Of a DNA stretch of 64,000 nt, positions 34,601-46,600 are shown piece by piece. Position numbers and translations under genes: made by a program. The notes beneath the pieces were generated by a model, which saw only the letters and a list, made by a program, of their open reading frames with translations, did no database searches and had not been told where the DNA came from. The stretch is from assembly GCA_902363595.1 (NCBI GenBank), contig CABJAP010000014.1:46549-110548 (forward strand), read 5' to 3'. Each line of letters opens with the position of its first letter. The stretch's first letter is position 1. This DNA comes from Clostridia bacterium (GTDB lineage: Bacteria; Bacillota; Clostridia; Peptostreptococcales; Anaerovoracaceae).

Positions 34601-37600
34601 CCTTCTGTGCAAGATACCACGGAGTATGAAGCAGTTCCCTCATAAAGTCCTGATAATCCGATGGTTCAATCCAGGTTGCCCCAATCCTTACTTCGATTTC
34701 AGATGCTTCCAGTTCTCTTGGCTGAACTGCTTCCAATGCACGGACATTCGGTGTGAATTCCGGGTGATTCTCTGCAAAGGTTCTTGCTGTGTTTAACTTC
34801 TCCCTGACATTTCCAGATAAATACTCATCTCCACTCTCCCACTGGTCTGTCAGTGGGTTCTTAAATATAACTCCAACCAGTTCCTCCGTGATTTTTTCTT
34901 CTGTCTTTCCTGTCAGCTGTGCCATATAGGACAGATCCACCTTTGCTCTTTCATTCAATGATAATGCTAAGGCTTCTGTCGCAGTTTCCACACTGGTTAC
35001 CGCCACTGCCTTTTTGATGGTTCGTTTCGTAAACATGTCTGCTTTTCGCTTCAATGTTCCATCTTCGTTCAGGTCTTCCAGAGAACACAACAGACAATAA
35101 GAAGCGTCATCAGAAAACGCCCGCTTGTTTGCATTACTTCCGATGACTCCATACTTTGCTGTGTAAGCATCATATACTTGATTCAATTTCTCCTGCTGTT
35201 TGTGAATTTCTTCATCTGTTACGGATTCTTCCATCTGCATGGCAATCAGTTCACGCACCGTGTCTCGGATCTCCACCATACCTTTTACACGTTCTGCAGT
35301 AGCGGCAGGCATCTTTACCTGATTCATCAGAGAGTTAACACGGTAATATACCTGATCATCTACAACCGCATAACTGTAATTACGAACATTCGGATCTGCC
35401 GGGATACTCTCTGGTACATCATCCAGTTCTGCATCCACATCAACTGCAGGTGCCATATTTCCATGAATATTCCTGACAGCTTCTGCAAGCTGGACTTCAA
35501 GATCAGCACCTTCTATCGGCATACAGGTTGTTTCCATACCATACGGACCGGATACCTCTTTCATCTCACCCAGAATCATTTCCGGATGGTCTGCAAAATA
35601 CTGATTGACCGTAATTCCATTGGCATCACTTCCAAGATTCACCCACTCCGGCATCTCTTTTGTCATGCTGTCACGCTTCTGGAAGAATAAAATATCTGCA
35701 CTGACTTCCGTTCCTGCATTTGCTTTGAATGCTGTGTTCGGCAGGCGGATGGCTCCAAGGAGATCGGCACGTTCTGCCAGATACTTTCGGACTTCCGGTG
35801 ATGCTTTATCCATGGTTCCTTTTGTTGTGATCAAAGCTGCCACACCACCCGGACGCAACTGGTCGATTGTCTTTGCCAGAAAATAATCGTGAATCATAAA
35901 ATTATAGCGGTCATATTGCCTGTCATTCACTTTATAAGCTCCAAATGGCACATTTCCGATTGCCACATCGAAGAAATCATTCGGATAATCTGTCTTCTCA
36001 AAACCTTTAATCTGGATATTGGCATCTGGGTAAAGCAGTTTTGCAATTCTACCGCTGATACTGTCCAGTTCCACACCATAGAGTTTTGACTGGTTCAGCT
36101 TCTCAGGAAGCATTCCAAAGAAGTTACCAACACCCATGGATGGCTCCAGGATATTTCCTTTTGTAAATCCCAGATTTTCCAACGCCTGATACATACTTTC
36201 AATCACGATTGGCTGTGTGTAATGGGCATTTAAGGTAGAAGCTCTGGCTGCTGCATATTCTTCCGGTGTAAGGACTGTCTTTAATTCCAGATATTCCGTC
36301 TCCCATGCGGATTTTGTTTCATCGAAAGCATCAGCAAGACCTCCCCAGCCTACATATCGGGATAAAATCTCCTGTTCGTCTGGTGTGGCATTGCGGTTTT
36401 CTTCCTCGCATTTCTTTAAAAGCTGGATTGCCATGATATTAGCACGGAACTTTTCCTTTGGTGTTCCCTGTCCCAGTTCATCATCTGTGATATGGAAGTT
36501 TGTTGCTGGAATATCAGACTGTTCTGGTGTTATATCTTCCTTTTTTTCTGCATCTTCTACTGCTTCCGGTTGTGTCTCAACCTCCGACGGTTCCTGATTT
36601 TCCTCTCGTATTTCCTGCTGATCAGAGCCTTCCTGCTCCACTTCCAAAGCCTGCTGAGCTCCTTCCAGATCCGCCTGTCTCTGTGCTTCCTGCCGTTCTT
36701 CATACTTTTCCAGTTCTTCCGGTGATAAGAAATCATCGGTGCGAATCAGCTGACGGACACGTTCTGCAACCTTATTCCACTTTAATAGAACTTCTACATC
36801 TGGACTGCCAATCTTCCCTTTCGCAAGTTTTAATCCTTTCGCATCATGGGAAGCATCGGATTCATACGCTCCCGGTATCCCAGGTGCTGCTCCACCTGTA
36901 CCATACTCATTTTTCAGAAACTCAGCTGCATCCTTTATATCGTGATGTTCCATGAAATACTCATAGATCCGATTCCGTCCTCCGGCAGTGATCCCGCCTC
37001 TTCTAAGGACTGCATCTATCTCATCCTGTGTGATAAAGGAAAGGGCCGGACGTTCGACCGTAAATTTCTGGTCTACCCAGGAACGCTCCCTCTGGAGATC
37101 CTGAAAACGCTGGAAATATTCCGGATTATGCTGAATCTCCCACCTGCGATAATCTTCTGGATTCTCATCCATATCTTTCTGCAGCCATTCAAAGCGATGG
37201 GCAATTGCATCTGCTTCCGCTGAATCTGTCCAAGCTTCCCGCACGACATCCTGCCAATCCGAATATGATTGCTGCTCCTCCCGGTTTCTGCTGGTATCCC
37301 GAAAATGGAGTGCAAGAAGATTGGTCATTTCTTCCTGCTCCTGTTCAATGGCGTTATTGGAAATCAGATTATCCACGTAACTTCTATCCTCATACATATC
37401 CCGGATTCTGTCCGCCGCTTCTTCCCACGTAACCATGCGATCAAAGTTTCTTCTGGCGGAATCTCCCCGTCGGATACGGATACCATCATTGTCATACCAG
37501 ATACTGATTTTCTGTCCATCTATGGTAAATCCTTTTCCACCTGTTTCATATTCCTCCTTCAGGAAGTTCTGCATTTCTTCATTATCCAGACCTTCAATCA

Positions 37601-38981
37601 GTCTTGCCGTAATATGAAACAGTGTATTTTTCTGTCCACTTCCCGTGCGGAGAATATCATCTACTACTTCATCAGAAATAAGAAAAGCGGCTGGCTGTTC
37701 TAATGCAGCTACCGCTTTCCTTATTTCTCCTAACTGTTCCTCTTCTGTCGGGAACAGACTTAATTGTAAATAATCTCCTGAATTACCAGTTCCTCTGCCT
37801 GTGCTTTGATCTGGTTCATGTGTCTGGTCCATGCCATCCCGTCTGCCATTTTGTCCGGTGCCGGGTTTTTCTCCAGAAGTTCTGACATCAGGTTGTCTAC
37901 TCTCTGCCTTGCCTGGCTGTCGATTTCCATCAGATGACTGTCCAGACGGTTCTGTAAGGTCAGAATGTTGAATCTGGCTACTTTGTGGTTTCTCAGATAC
38001 TCTTTCCTCATCAATCCGTACTTCCCGATCGTTCCTCTCGTCTCCTCCAGACTGATATCCGGAATCTGGTACTCTCCATTCTGGCTGTAAGTGATCTCTC
38101 TCATGCTCTGTTTCCTCCTTATTTTCTCCTCTATCTTCTGTGTTCCTTGTTTTGCTTTCACGAATTAACGTGTTAAATTCATTATAAGCTACTTCTTTTT
38201 CTTTTGCAACCGTTTTCAGATCTTTTTCCAAGTCATTCAACACATATCGTCCAATCTGCATCAATACCGGTCTGCTGATCTCATTCACAGAACTTCCAAG
38301 GTGTCCAATAACCTTTAACTGGTTAAAATCTGTAATATGACGAAAATCCTCTGCATCAAGATATTCCTGCACATCCAGTCCGCATCGGTTCAGTAACACA
38401 TACCAGACACTGTTTGTCATCAGTTCCCGGAACTCCACTTTCTGATTCTGTTCATCCAGATCTTCCAGAAAAGTGCCGGCTACATCCATTTGCAGTTCGT
38501 CGAAAGCATCCGGCAACCAGGCCTGCACACTTTCTTCTGCCGCCTGGTGAAGAACCTCTGCTAATCCTCCCTCTGTTGCTTCCAGTGCCAGCCGCTCCTG
38601 CAGATAATCTGCCACCAGTTGTTCTCCTTCTGGATTAAGATTCCATAACTGCGGATCTCTGCCCAGATTTTTTACCTTATAAGTATCCTGCACATCAAAA
38701 ACATATCGGAGTTTCGTTTTTGGTCCGGATGTGTTATCTATCAGGGCAATTCCTTTAGAACCCTTTTTAATCCATCGGTACATCTTCTGGTTCCAGATTT
38801 CCATGGATGCCACGGCTGTTGCTCCCGGACGCTGTGCATAGATCAAGAGCTGTTCCGGAAAAGTGTACCGGTACAGCCTGGATGCAGTATTTAGAAACCG
38901 CATCCATTCCTGCGGATTGGCAGCAACATCCTTTGCCACTTCCTCCGTCAGAAGTTCCATTGCATATAATTTATTTGCCAT
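31650..38981 (-). CDS. Giant ICE protein: ArdC-like N-terminus, N6-methylase and SNF2-type helicase
   Basis: 2443 residues. Residues 1-130 resemble the ArdC N-terminal domain ([49 protein letters not shown]). Residues about 275-415 are a hydrophilic linker whose other frame encodes a TnpV protein. The methylase core is at about 830-1170: [11 protein letters not shown] near 947, NVPFG near 1010. The helicase core is at about 1590-2150: GAGKT near 1620, DEAH near 1780, [10 protein letters not shown] near 2112. The C-terminus has [13 protein letters not shown]. Such proteins are standard in clostridial ICEs and may protect incoming DNA from restriction while aiding DNA processing (family inference). 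All motifs are intact. Confidence 0.88.
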   Translation of the reverse strand: MANKLYAMELLTEEVAKDVAANPQEWMRFLNTASRLYRYTFPEQLLIYAQRPGATAVASMEIWNQKMYRWIKKGSKGIALIDNTSGPKTKLRYVFDVQDTYKVKNLGRDPQLWNLNPEGEQLVADYLQERLALEATEGGLAEVLHQAAEESVQAWLPDAFDELQMDVAGTFLEDLDEQNQKVEFRELMTNSVWYVLLNRCGLDVQEYLDAEDFRHITDFNQLKVIGHLGSSVNEISRPVLMQIGRYVLNDLEKDLKTVAKEKEVAYNEFNTLIRESKTRNTEDRGENKEETEHERDHLQPEWRVPDSGYQSGGDERNDREVRIDEERVSEKPQSSQIQHSDLTEPSGQSSDGNRQPGKAESRQPDVRTSGEKPGTGQNGRRDGMDQTHEPDQSTGRGTGNSGDYLQLSLFPTEEEQLGEIRKAVAALEQPAAFLISDEVVDDILRTGSGQKNTLFHITARLIEGLDNEEMQNFLKEEYETGGKGFTIDGQKISIWYDNDGIRIRRGDSARRNFDRMVTWEEAADRIRDMYEDRSYVDNLISNNAIEQEQEEMTNLLALHFRDTSRNREEQQSYSDWQDVVREAWTDSAEADAIAHRFEWLQKDMDENPEDYRRWEIQHNPEYFQRFQDLQRERSWVDQKFTVERPALSFITQDEIDAVLRRGGITAGGRNRIYEYFMEHHDIKDAAEFLKNEYGTGGAAPGIPGAYESDASHDAKGLKLAKGKIGSPDVEVLLKWNKVAERVRQLIRTDDFLSPEELEKYEERQEAQRQADLEGAQQALEVEQEGSDQQEIREENQEPSEVETQPEAVEDAEKKEDITPEQSDIPATNFHITDDELGQGTPKEKFRANIMAIQLLKKCEEENRNATPDEQEILSRYVGWGGLADAFDETKSAWETEYLELKTVLTPEEYAAARASTLNAHYTQPIVIESMYQALENLGFTKGNILEPSMGVGNFFGMLPEKLNQSKLYGVELDSISGRIAKLLYPDANIQIKGFEKTDYPNDFFDVAIGNVPFGAYKVNDRQYDRYNFMIHDYFLAKTIDQLRPGGVAALITTKGTMDKASPEVRKYLAERADLLGAIRLPNTAFKANAGTEVSADILFFQKRDSMTKEMPEWVNLGSDANGITVNQYFADHPEMILGEMKEVSGPYGMETTCMPIEGADLEVQLAEAVRNIHGNMAPAVDVDAELDDVPESIPADPNVRNYSYAVVDDQVYYRVNSLMNQVKMPAATAERVKGMVEIRDTVRELIAMQMEESVTDEEIHKQQEKLNQVYDAYTAKYGVIGSNANKRAFSDDASYCLLCSLEDLNEDGTLKRKADMFTKRTIKKAVAVTSVETATEALALSLNERAKVDLSYMAQLTGKTEEKITEELVGVIFKNPLTDQWESGDEYLSGNVREKLNTARTFAENHPEFTPNVRALEAVQPRELEASEIEVRIGATWIEPSDYQDFMRELLHTPWYLAQKEIQVKYSEVNGEWRITGKNADSPRNAFAYATYGTERANAYRILEDTLNLKDVRIYDKSVNENGDEIRVLNKKETMLASQKQDAMKAAFKDWIFKDQQRRERLVRVYNERFNSIRPREYDGSHLTFPGMNPEIELRPHQKNAVAHQLYGDNVLLAHVVGAGKTYEMVAAAMESKRLGLSQKNLFVVPNHLTEQWGAEFLQLYPGANILVATKKDFEPANRKKFCARIAMGNYDAIIIGHSQFERIPISDERQEAMLRKQIDDLEIAIQSARYEQDGGRYTVKQIEKTRKTLMTRLEKLNQKEKKDNVVTFEELGVDHLYVDEAHSYKNAFLYTKMRNVAGIAQNEAQKSADMFNKCQYLDEITGGKGITFATGTPISNSMTELYVMQRYLQNSKLQNMGLGLFDSWASTFGEVVTSIELAPEGTGYRAKSRFARFYNIPELMNMFKEIADIKTSDQLNLPVPEAEYETVVLKPTEQQKEIVASLGERAEVVRNGGVDASVDNMLKITNDGRKLALDQRLVNELLPDDPGSKVSVCAEKSYEIWKDTVVQKSAQIIFCDLSTPKGDGSFNVYDDLKQKLMAKGVPEKEIAFIHDANTEAKKTELFGKVKSGQVRFLIGSTAKMGAGTNVQDRLIALHHLDIGWKPSDLEQREGRIIRQGNHNKKVHIFRYVTESTFDSYMWQLIENKQKFISQIMTSKAPVRSCEDVDEAALSYAEVKALATGNPAVKEKMALDVDVAKLKLLKANHMNNQYRLEDDIARNFPQQIAKLTETIDSYKADIAHYQEHKITDPEQFSMEISGKVFTEKKEAGAALLAVCKDMKAVDAAMDIGNYQGFNMRIQFDSWSKEFILSVKHESVSKVHLGADALGNITRINNLLESYPEKLAEAEQRLETVQEQLTNAKEEVGKPFTKEEELNQKLERLSELNALLNMDEREDTEAEQSESKEKEERPARGSIHEKLQIYKEKSQRESENGREDRKRDFGLE
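37760..38104 (-). CDS. TnpV-family gene nested in another frame of the giant gene
   Basis: 114 residues starting [20 protein letters not shown], then [45 protein letters not shown], and [24 protein letters not shown]. It aligns along its length with the stand-alone TnpV at 25163 (AIGIWGQRHLDYLKQYRK; LLTSGRLNAYLADINRQAQERF; EWTGCLNNIRACAREIVEKEII). The ATG at 38104 has a perfect AAGGAGG 9 bp upstream, on the same strand as the giant gene but frame-shifted. The giant protein in this stretch is a low-complexity polar linker. Both frames therefore appear to be used. Confidence 0.75.
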   Translation of the reverse strand: MREITYSQNGEYQIPDISLEETRGTIGKYGLMRKEYLRNHKVARFNILTLQNRLDSHLMEIDSQARQRVDNLMSELLEKNPAPDKMADGMAWTRHMNQIKAQAEELVIQEIIYN

Positions 38982-38984
38982 CTG

Positions 38985-39293
38985 TTACTCCCTTTCTTCT
39001 TCCCACTTTTCTTCTACAACATCGGCAATCCGTTCCATTGCCCTTGTCATAGAAGGAAAATTACTACTGTTACTTGCTTTTCCAATCTGATCAATAAGAA
39101 ATTCCGGCATATCTGCAAGTGCTCCGGCAATCATAGCCTTTACCCGGATATCCTCCAGCATAAGAAGCTCTTTTACACCAAATTCTTCACCAAATACATC
39201 CTGATATCTCCGTAAGTCATCCAAAAGATATTCCGGTTTTAAATCTCTATCCATTTCCTTTCTTTTATCATCACCATATAAACACCAGTCCAT
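38985..39293 (-). CDS. Small acidic ICE protein
   Basis: 102 residues: MDWCLYGDDKRKEMDRDLKPEYLLDD, then LRRYQDVFGEEFGVKELLMLEDIRVKAMIAGALADMPEFLIDQIGKA. Helical, acidic, no Cys pair or membrane segment. It ends 3 bp before the giant gene's ATG, whose ribosome binding site (AAAGGGAG) is inside this gene's last codons, so the two are coupled. No family is recognised. Confidence 0.7.
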   Translation of the reverse strand: MDWCLYGDDKRKEMDRDLKPEYLLDDLRRYQDVFGEEFGVKELLMLEDIRVKAMIAGALADMPEFLIDQIGKASNSSNFPSMTRAMERIADVVEEKWEEERE

Positions 39294-39366
39294 ATTCTTT
39301 TCTCCTCCATCTTCATAAAATTAGGGACTGCTCACACAGTCCCCTCAAAATCATCGTTATTTCTCG

Positions 39367-40467
39367 TTATAATACTGAGGCAAGGTCTTTCGCCCTATTC
39401 TTTGGGATTGTATCTGTCCCTTTTGCTTTGATCTCCGCCTTGGCTTTCTCCAGTTTTCCATGGATTCCACCTTTTGCTTCTGTCCTCCCAGTTGCTTTTT
39501 CTGCTGCTTTTTCTTTCTCCAGACGTGCTTCCCTGCGTTCGGCATTTTCCATAACTGCTGTCTTTCCATCACAGAACTGAACCTTATCCGAAAGCTGTTC
39601 CTGCCTCTCTACCTGCGTCTCATTGACTTCCTGTACCATGGCATTTAATTCCGGTACTTCAAACATTCCGTTATCAGGAAGAATCAGCACCTCATGAATT
39701 GAAGAGGGAAGAACAAAATAATCACTTCCCAGGCATTCACCGATCTGCTTACGAATATCTTCCTGCAGTAACAGTGATGCACCATTCATTTTTTGTGCAT
39801 TTGAAAGACAGAACATTGGATTTTCCATTGCTTCAACATTCAGTTTTTCATTCAAAAGATTTTCTGCTTCTTCACCAAAAATCATGGATTTTATCATTTC
39901 ATTCATGTCCATCAAAACAACACCACGATTTCTGTCTGCCGCCACTGCATCTGCCTGGATTTGTTCTGCTGTCACACCCCATTCATTCATAAGATTGACA
40001 GTAACCGGAATACTACCAATTCCTCCCTCGTTTTCTTCCACATTCACTGCGTAATATGCTGCAAAATCTCCATGTTCGGTAACAACTTTATCAGCCAGGC
40101 GTTCTTCATTCCATTCCCGGTCACAGATTCTCACCTGTAATTTGTCCTTCATTTTTTCATAATCCAAAATATCCGGAAGACCCATATTGATAAATGCCGC
40201 TTTGTCCTGCACTTCAATACGCATATCTGCCACATCACCCACACAGGAATCCAGATTTTTTCCATTGACATATTCCATATAAAGAGAATCCAGATATACC
40301 ATCGGCACAGCTCTTTGATCACCCTGTGGAATTGAAATGCCAGTCAACCTTAATCCATTATTTTTTGCAACTTCTTCAATACGGATTTCTCCATTCTGAT
40401 ATGAATCCGGCAAATAGTCTTTTACATTATCTTTGACATATTCATAAAATTCTTTTCTGTTCATCAT
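39367..40467 (-). CDS. DUF5688-like ICE protein with GIHxxL tail
   Basis: 366 residues: NRKEFYEYVKDNVKDYLPDSYQNGEIRIEEVAKNNGLRLTGISI at the start and DMNEMIKSMIFGEEAENLLNEKLNVEAMENPMFCLSNAQKMNGASLLLQEDIRKQIGE in the middle are typical of DUF5688 proteins. After about residue 300 the protein becomes a charged helix ending GGIHGKLEKAKAEIKAKGTD, the tail shared with three other transfer proteins. Tandem ATGs (40467, 40464). Cytoplasmic; function unknown. Confidence 0.78.
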   Translation of the reverse strand: MMNRKEFYEYVKDNVKDYLPDSYQNGEIRIEEVAKNNGLRLTGISIPQGDQRAVPMVYLDSLYMEYVNGKNLDSCVGDVADMRIEVQDKAAFINMGLPDILDYEKMKDKLQVRICDREWNEERLADKVVTEHGDFAAYYAVNVEENEGGIGSIPVTVNLMNEWGVTAEQIQADAVAADRNRGVVLMDMNEMIKSMIFGEEAENLLNEKLNVEAMENPMFCLSNAQKMNGASLLLQEDIRKQIGECLGSDYFVLPSSIHEVLILPDNGMFEVPELNAMVQEVNETQVERQEQLSDKVQFCDGKTAVMENAERREARLEKEKAAEKATGRTEAKGGIHGKLEKAKAEIKAKGTDTIPKNRAKDLASVL

Positions 40468-40473
40468 ACGCTT

Positions 40474-40614
40474 TTACCCCTTTCTGATCATGTGATGGTT
40501 CATTCTTTTCCTGCTGACCATCTGCTCGGCTTTTTTCTGATAAGCCATCATTCTTTTTAAAGTTCTCTCCTGGTTCTTTCTTGCTTCCTGTCTCTTTTCC
40601 ATTGTTTTCATCAT
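40474..40614 (-). CDS. Small highly basic protein
   Basis: 46 residues, MMKTMEKRQEARKNQERTL followed by KRMMAYQKKAEQMVSRKRMNHHMIRKG. About a third of the residues are Lys or Arg. It has AAAGGGA about 10 bp upstream and fills the gap between the adhesin terminator and the DUF5688-like gene, 6 bp from the latter. Probably a nucleic-acid-binding helix or leader peptide; no family recognised. Confidence 0.5.
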   Translation of the reverse strand: MMKTMEKRQEARKNQERTLKRMMAYQKKAEQMVSRKRMNHHMIRKG

Positions 40615-40649
40615 ATTTTTCTGTCCCTTTCTGTGAATTTTTGTATTTT

Positions 40650-40679
40650 AAAGGGAGCCCTGATTCAGGGCCCCCTTTA
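40650..40679 (-). terminator. GC-rich terminator, copy 2
   Basis: AAAGGG-A-GCCCTGA-TT-CAGGGC-C-CCCTTT, 8 bp after the adhesin stop, followed by TTTAAAAT on the minus strand. Almost identical to 15841-15870. It would partly isolate the adhesin transcript from downstream genes. Confidence 0.75.
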
Positions 40680-40686
40680 CTGAGGA

Positions 40687-43600
40687 TTACTGTTTTCTGA
40701 TTTTCTTTCTGCTGATATAAAGTCCTGCCATGCCTCCGGTAGAGATAAGCAGAAGCAGAATCGGCAGCCAGATATTTGTGTTATCTCCTGTCTTCGGTGC
40801 ATCTGATACCTTCGTCTCTTCATGGGACTGCGGCACATCTGGTGTGCTTGGTGTTTCCGGAACTTCCGGTTTCTCATTTGTCAGATTGAAAGTAACTTCT
40901 ACAACCGGCGTACTGTCGTCTGCGTAGGCAAATGTCACTTCATGCTTGGTCTGATCCAGTGTGTATCCATCCAGTGTTTTTGTCTCCACCAGATAATACT
41001 TGATTGCTGTATCATATTTGCCGTTCTTGAATGCGGCAATCTCATACAGCTTACTCTCGGCATGACCGGCAGCATCTGTTTTTAAGGTTTCCAGGACCTT
41101 TCCTTTGCTGTCACGGAATTCAAATTCTACTCCTTTCAGCGGTTCCCCAGATGATTTATCTGTCTTATTGAGAATGACTTTTCCCTTGGCAGTATCATCT
41201 TTCATAACCACTTTCTGGATTTCTCCAGTATCCTTCACCTCAAATGTCACATCCGATGTCAGAAGATATCCTTTTGGTGCCTGTTCCTCTCGTAAGGTGT
41301 ATCTACCAATTGGCAGTTTTTCAATATAGTGTGCCTCCTCTGTGGAAGTCCAGCTCTCTACTACCTGATCGTCCTTATCAAGAATCGTTAGTTTTGCACC
41401 AGGAATCTCTGTATCTCCTGTGATATCTGTCTTGCTGATCTGAACCTTGGTCACATCATCTTTCATCTCATGCTTCTGAATCTCAGCTGTATTCTCAACC
41501 GTAAAGGTAATGCTCTCTGCAGTAACATATCCGTCTGCCGGTTTTGTTTCCGTCATGGTATACTCATTACCTACAACAAGTTCTTTGATCACATGAGATC
41601 CTTCTGTAGAAGTCCATTCATCCACAACATTTCCATCTGCATCCGTCACTTTCAGGTGTGCACCTGGAAGTTCTTTGCCTGTGGTCAGGTCTGTTTTTGT
41701 CAGTTCCACTGTGGTCGGCTGATTTTCAAACGTAAAATCATAGCTTACTTCTGCCTGATCTTCTCCGGCATATTCAAAGGTAAACTCCTGCACTTCTTCC
41801 GTTGTCACAAATCCGTCCGGTGCACTGTTCTCTTTTACATAATATTTTCCATCTACTGGAAGATCTGCCGCAAAAGTGATCTGTCCTTTCTCATCGGTTG
41901 CTTTCTGCTCGATGAGGGAATCTTTCTCAAGCAACACATCTCCGTTTACATTTTTGATATCTTCACTGGTATAAAGGCCGAAGACGCCGCCTGCAAGAAC
42001 ACGGTCTGTATCTTTTTCTTTCTTCAGAACAGTAACCTTTACTTTCTGACGGGTATTCTGCCATTTTTCATCATAAGTGATTACCGGTGTGTCCTGATCA
42101 CGGTAGGAAAGATCAACATATCTCGGTTCTCCATCCAATACATAGCCATGGGCAGTTTTAACTTCTTTCACATAGTATTTGCCTGCCGGGAGATTATCCA
42201 TCTGTGCAATACCATTGGAATCTGTAGTAATAGTTCCTACTTTTTCATCTGCTTTGTAATAATCTTTGCTGACACCATCTGCCGCTTTGATATCTTCCGC
42301 AGCAAATACATCGAAAGTCACATCTGTAAGGCTTCCGGTTACATATTCGAAGAGATGCTCCACAGTGCCTTTTACATTGTCCAGAAGTGTCACTTTATCC
42401 AAAAATTCTCCATTTTTGTTGATGATTAAAAGTCCTGTCGGCACTTCATCTTTCATCTCTACCTTCTGAATCTCTGCGGTATCTTCCAGTGTGAACTTCA
42501 CATCCGTTGCTTTCAGATATCCATACGGTGCGATTTCTTCACGAAGGGTATATTCCTCCCCAACGGTCAGTCGTTTAATCACATGTGGCTGGTCTTTTAC
42601 AGAAGTCCACTGATCTACGACATTCCCCTCTCTATCAAGAACGGTGAGTTTTGCTCCATCCAGTTCCACACCTGTTGTCACATCTGATTTTGTAATTTCA
42701 ACCGTTGTCGGCTGATTCTTCTTCACTGTTTTCAGTTTTACTGTCTTCACGTCCTGTCCCTGATAAGAAGCATCCAGATTCAGAACTTCATCGGAAGAAA
42801 CGAATCCTGCCGGTGCCTTTAACTCTTTTACATAATACTGTCCGAGTGGCAGATCCAGCGTACAGGAAGCAATTCCATCTTTATCAGAAGTCATTTCCTG
42901 TAACAGGGTATCAGCGTTGACAATGACTTTGCCTTCTGCTTTGATATCATCTTTGTTATAAATGCCAAAGACTGCACCTTCTACCGTTGCTCCGTTTTCT
43001 GCATCCTGTTTTTCTACCTGGATTGCAACTTTCTGTCTGTCATCACCAACAGTCACTTCCTGTTCGATCACAGGTGTATCCTGATCTGCATAGACAAATG
43101 CTACATCCGATCTGTCATGGTTCAGAACAAATCCTTCCGGTGCTGTTTTTTCTACCACATAGTAAGAACCAAGCGGCAGGTTATCTGCAACTGCTTTTCC
43201 GTCTTCCCCGGTCGTTACCGTTGTTACCAGAGCATCTTTTGCATAAATCAGCTGTCTGTTTCCATTTTCATCTTTCTGATAATCCGGTGTGTAGATATTT
43301 TCCGCTGCATAGACGTTAAACTCTGCACCTTTCAGATATTTTTCTTCATAAACAAAATCCTTTTTGAATCCACTCAGCATCTCACCTTTTTTATAGATCG
43401 TCAGCTTTCCTTTTACCGGATGATTCTCGTAATCAACTGTGATAATGGCATCGCCGCTTTCTGAATCCATCTGATAAGCAGTGTTTGCATCAACAGCAAT
43501 CTCCATATAATTCTTGTTGATTGTGTACCCTTCCGGTGCGTTGACTTCCTCAATCCGGTAATGTCCGATTTTCAGGTTCTTTGGCATGATCAGATAACCC

Positions 43601-46600
43601 TGACTGTCTGTAAAATAGGACTTGTGTGTGGTTGTCACAGGATAAGTAGTTACCTGCTCCACGTATTTTTTGTTATCCAGGTCATATACCTTAAATTCTG
43701 TTCCTGCAATCAGGACGGATTTCTTTGTTTCATCGTCTTTTTTCACAATTTTCAATTTTGCCTTGAACTCTTTGTCCAGAAGCACACGCCAGATCTGTGG
43801 CTCATTCGGATGGTTCTCTGTGATATTCACTTCAAAATCATCGACTGGCTTGTAATTGTGTGGTGTTGTTGTTTCACGGACAATATAGCTTCCAAATGGT
43901 AATGGAATACTGCAGGCATAACCTTTTTCATCTGTAAAAATCTCAGTAGCTCCGTTTTCTCCACTCACTACTGGTTTAGCAGAATCAAAATCATAGCTTC
44001 CATCTGCTTTCTTTGTAAGGGAAGATTTCAGATAAACTGTAAATCCGGCTCCGGATAACAGATCTGCATCGGTCTTTCCATTGTTGGCTGCTTTGATAAT
44101 CTGGAACGGCTGCTTGATCACCTGTTCACTGGAAATGCATTCTCTTTTTACTTCTGCAGTCATATCACCTTCATAACTACATTCAAGATCATGTTCTTCT
44201 GTATCTGCCAGGTATCCGGTCGGTGGTGTGATCTCCTTGACGTAATATTTGCCAAGATATAAGCCATCTACAGAAGCCTGTCCTTTTTCATCCGTTGTAA
44301 GAGAAGCCACCTGTTCCCCTGCTTTATAAATCACACCGGTTGCTCCATCCGGATGCACGATATCTTCACGGGCATATAATCCGTAGACTGCACCTTTCAG
44401 TGTTGCATCGCCCTGCGGAACGGCTTTTCCTGTTTCTTTATCAACTTTGAATAAATTGATTTTTGCTGTCACACGGTCATTGCTGAAGGTATGGGCGAAA
44501 GATACGGTTGCTTCTTTATCATTGGTGTAAGAGAACTTGAACGTATACACGTCTTCTGTATTTCTTACATAGCCTTCTGGTGCCTGGTCTTCTTTTACGG
44601 AATAGGAATGATTGATAGGCAGATCTGCTGTGAATTTTGCCTTTCCATCCTCACCGGTAGTGGCTTTCTCAATCAGGGTGCCTTTCTTTACAACAACTAC
44701 ACCATCTGCATTTTTGATATCGTCTGCCGCATACAGGGCGAAAATACCACCTTCCAGCGGTTTCTTTGTATCTTTATCCTGTTTTACTACAGTGACTTCT
44801 GCTTTCTGACGCTCATTGTTGAAGGTGACATCCGCAAATACAACTTCTTTATTCTGTCCGGCATAAGTCAGCGTCACTGTCTTTTCTTCGCCGCCATTAT
44901 AGAAGTTGTCCGGTGCTTTTGCTTCTTTTACCACATAAGTTCCTAGATGGAGATTCTTCAGGGTAACAGAGCCATTCTCACCTGTTGTCAGATTTTCTTT
45001 CACCAGATCACCTTTGCTGTACACTTTTGTACCATACGCAGTCACAATATCTGCTCCGGCATACACGTTGTAAACAGCATTTTTTTGTCTGCGGTTCTCA
45101 TAATGGAATACGGTTCCACTCTCACTGACTTCTGCTCCGGTAAGCACCTGACCTTCTTTATAAACAGTAAGCTCTGCAAGCTGCTCCTTATTTTCCACGG
45201 TTACAGCTGAGGTCTTACTTGCTACCAGTTTTACATTTGTTGCCGTTGCATTTACTACATATCCCTGTGGTGCTGTGATTTCTTTCAGATAAACGGTATC
45301 CTGTGTCTTGATAATCGTAACAGAGGATTTTCCATTCTTATCTGTTGCAGGCATCTGAGTGATCAGCTTTGTACAAGCCTCATCGCTGTAAACGCCAAAT
45401 ACTGCACCTGCAAGATTGACATTCGCTGTATCGTCTTTCTTTACGATTTCGATCGTAGCCTGTTCAATCCATGACACCTTTAAGCTTACATATTTTTCAT
45501 CAGCAACACCTTCTCCAAATACAAATGCCAGATCCTGAACACTTGCATTCGTAGTCAATTTATATGCTGAATAATCTTTTGTAATACTTCCCTTCATTTT
45601 TGCAGAAAAAGTATCACTTACATCTCTTGTCTGTGTCAGAGGAGCTGAGAGATAAAACGTGGTTCCTCCTCCAATTGTTACGCTTGCACCTGCCGCACTT
45701 ACGGTTCCAGTAGATACATTATGGAGCTTTACTCCTTTTGGTAAGTCCATTGTGATTTTCTGCTGGGAAGATGCGTTGAACTTAATGTTCTCCGTTCTCT
45801 GAACATTTCTATCTACATAAGCTTTTACATCCGGCTTTGAAAATGACATCGCTACATCTGGTATTTCCGGCTTATTCACACAATAATTATAGAGTTCTTT
45901 TGCCAAAGCCTCTCCTGTAGCATTGGTTCCGTAAAATGCATCACTGCTTCCGTTGGCATATGATGCAGCCATGTGAATGATGATGAATCTTTTTCCTTCT
46001 GAAAAATCCGTGTGTTTATTCGCAAAAAAGCTTTCGCTCCCTGCGGCATCTGTGCCGTAATAACACACTTTTGCTAACGCCTGATTGTCTCCAATCTTTG
46101 TAATTGTATAATTTCCAGATCCAGGTCCTGGCTTAGCTGGCTGTACACAATACGCAATTGCTCTGACGTTTCCGTAGCTGATATAGTACGGCTCTGTCAG
46201 ATAGGTTCCAAGATTATAATCTGCATATCTATACAGTGGTCCTTTTTCAATTGTTACCTGCTGTGTACTTCTTGCTGAATAAGCTGAAACTGCTTCAAAT
46301 GTTGCAATCTCTCCCTCTTCCATAGCATCAAGATCCACACCTTCGTCTCCTGCCTGTTCCAAAACATCATGAAGCTCTAACCCTGATTCTTCATCATAGG
46401 TATCCTGATTCTGTGCCTGCTCTACTAAATCATCAAATTCATCAGCGTCAATATCGGTAATCTCCGAGTCTGCTTCTGAATCCTCCGCTTCCTCTGTCTG
46501 CTGTTCACTGCCAGCGGTTTCTGATTCGGTCACTGCTTCACTCCCTGCAGTTTCAGTCTGAGCTTCTGTTGCTTTCTCACGCACAATCAGTTTTCGGCTG

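Noticed and set aside
41470..42429. 319-codon ORF on the plus strand
   Set aside because: Antisense to the CnaB repeats of the adhesin; Cys/Phe-rich nonsense translation.
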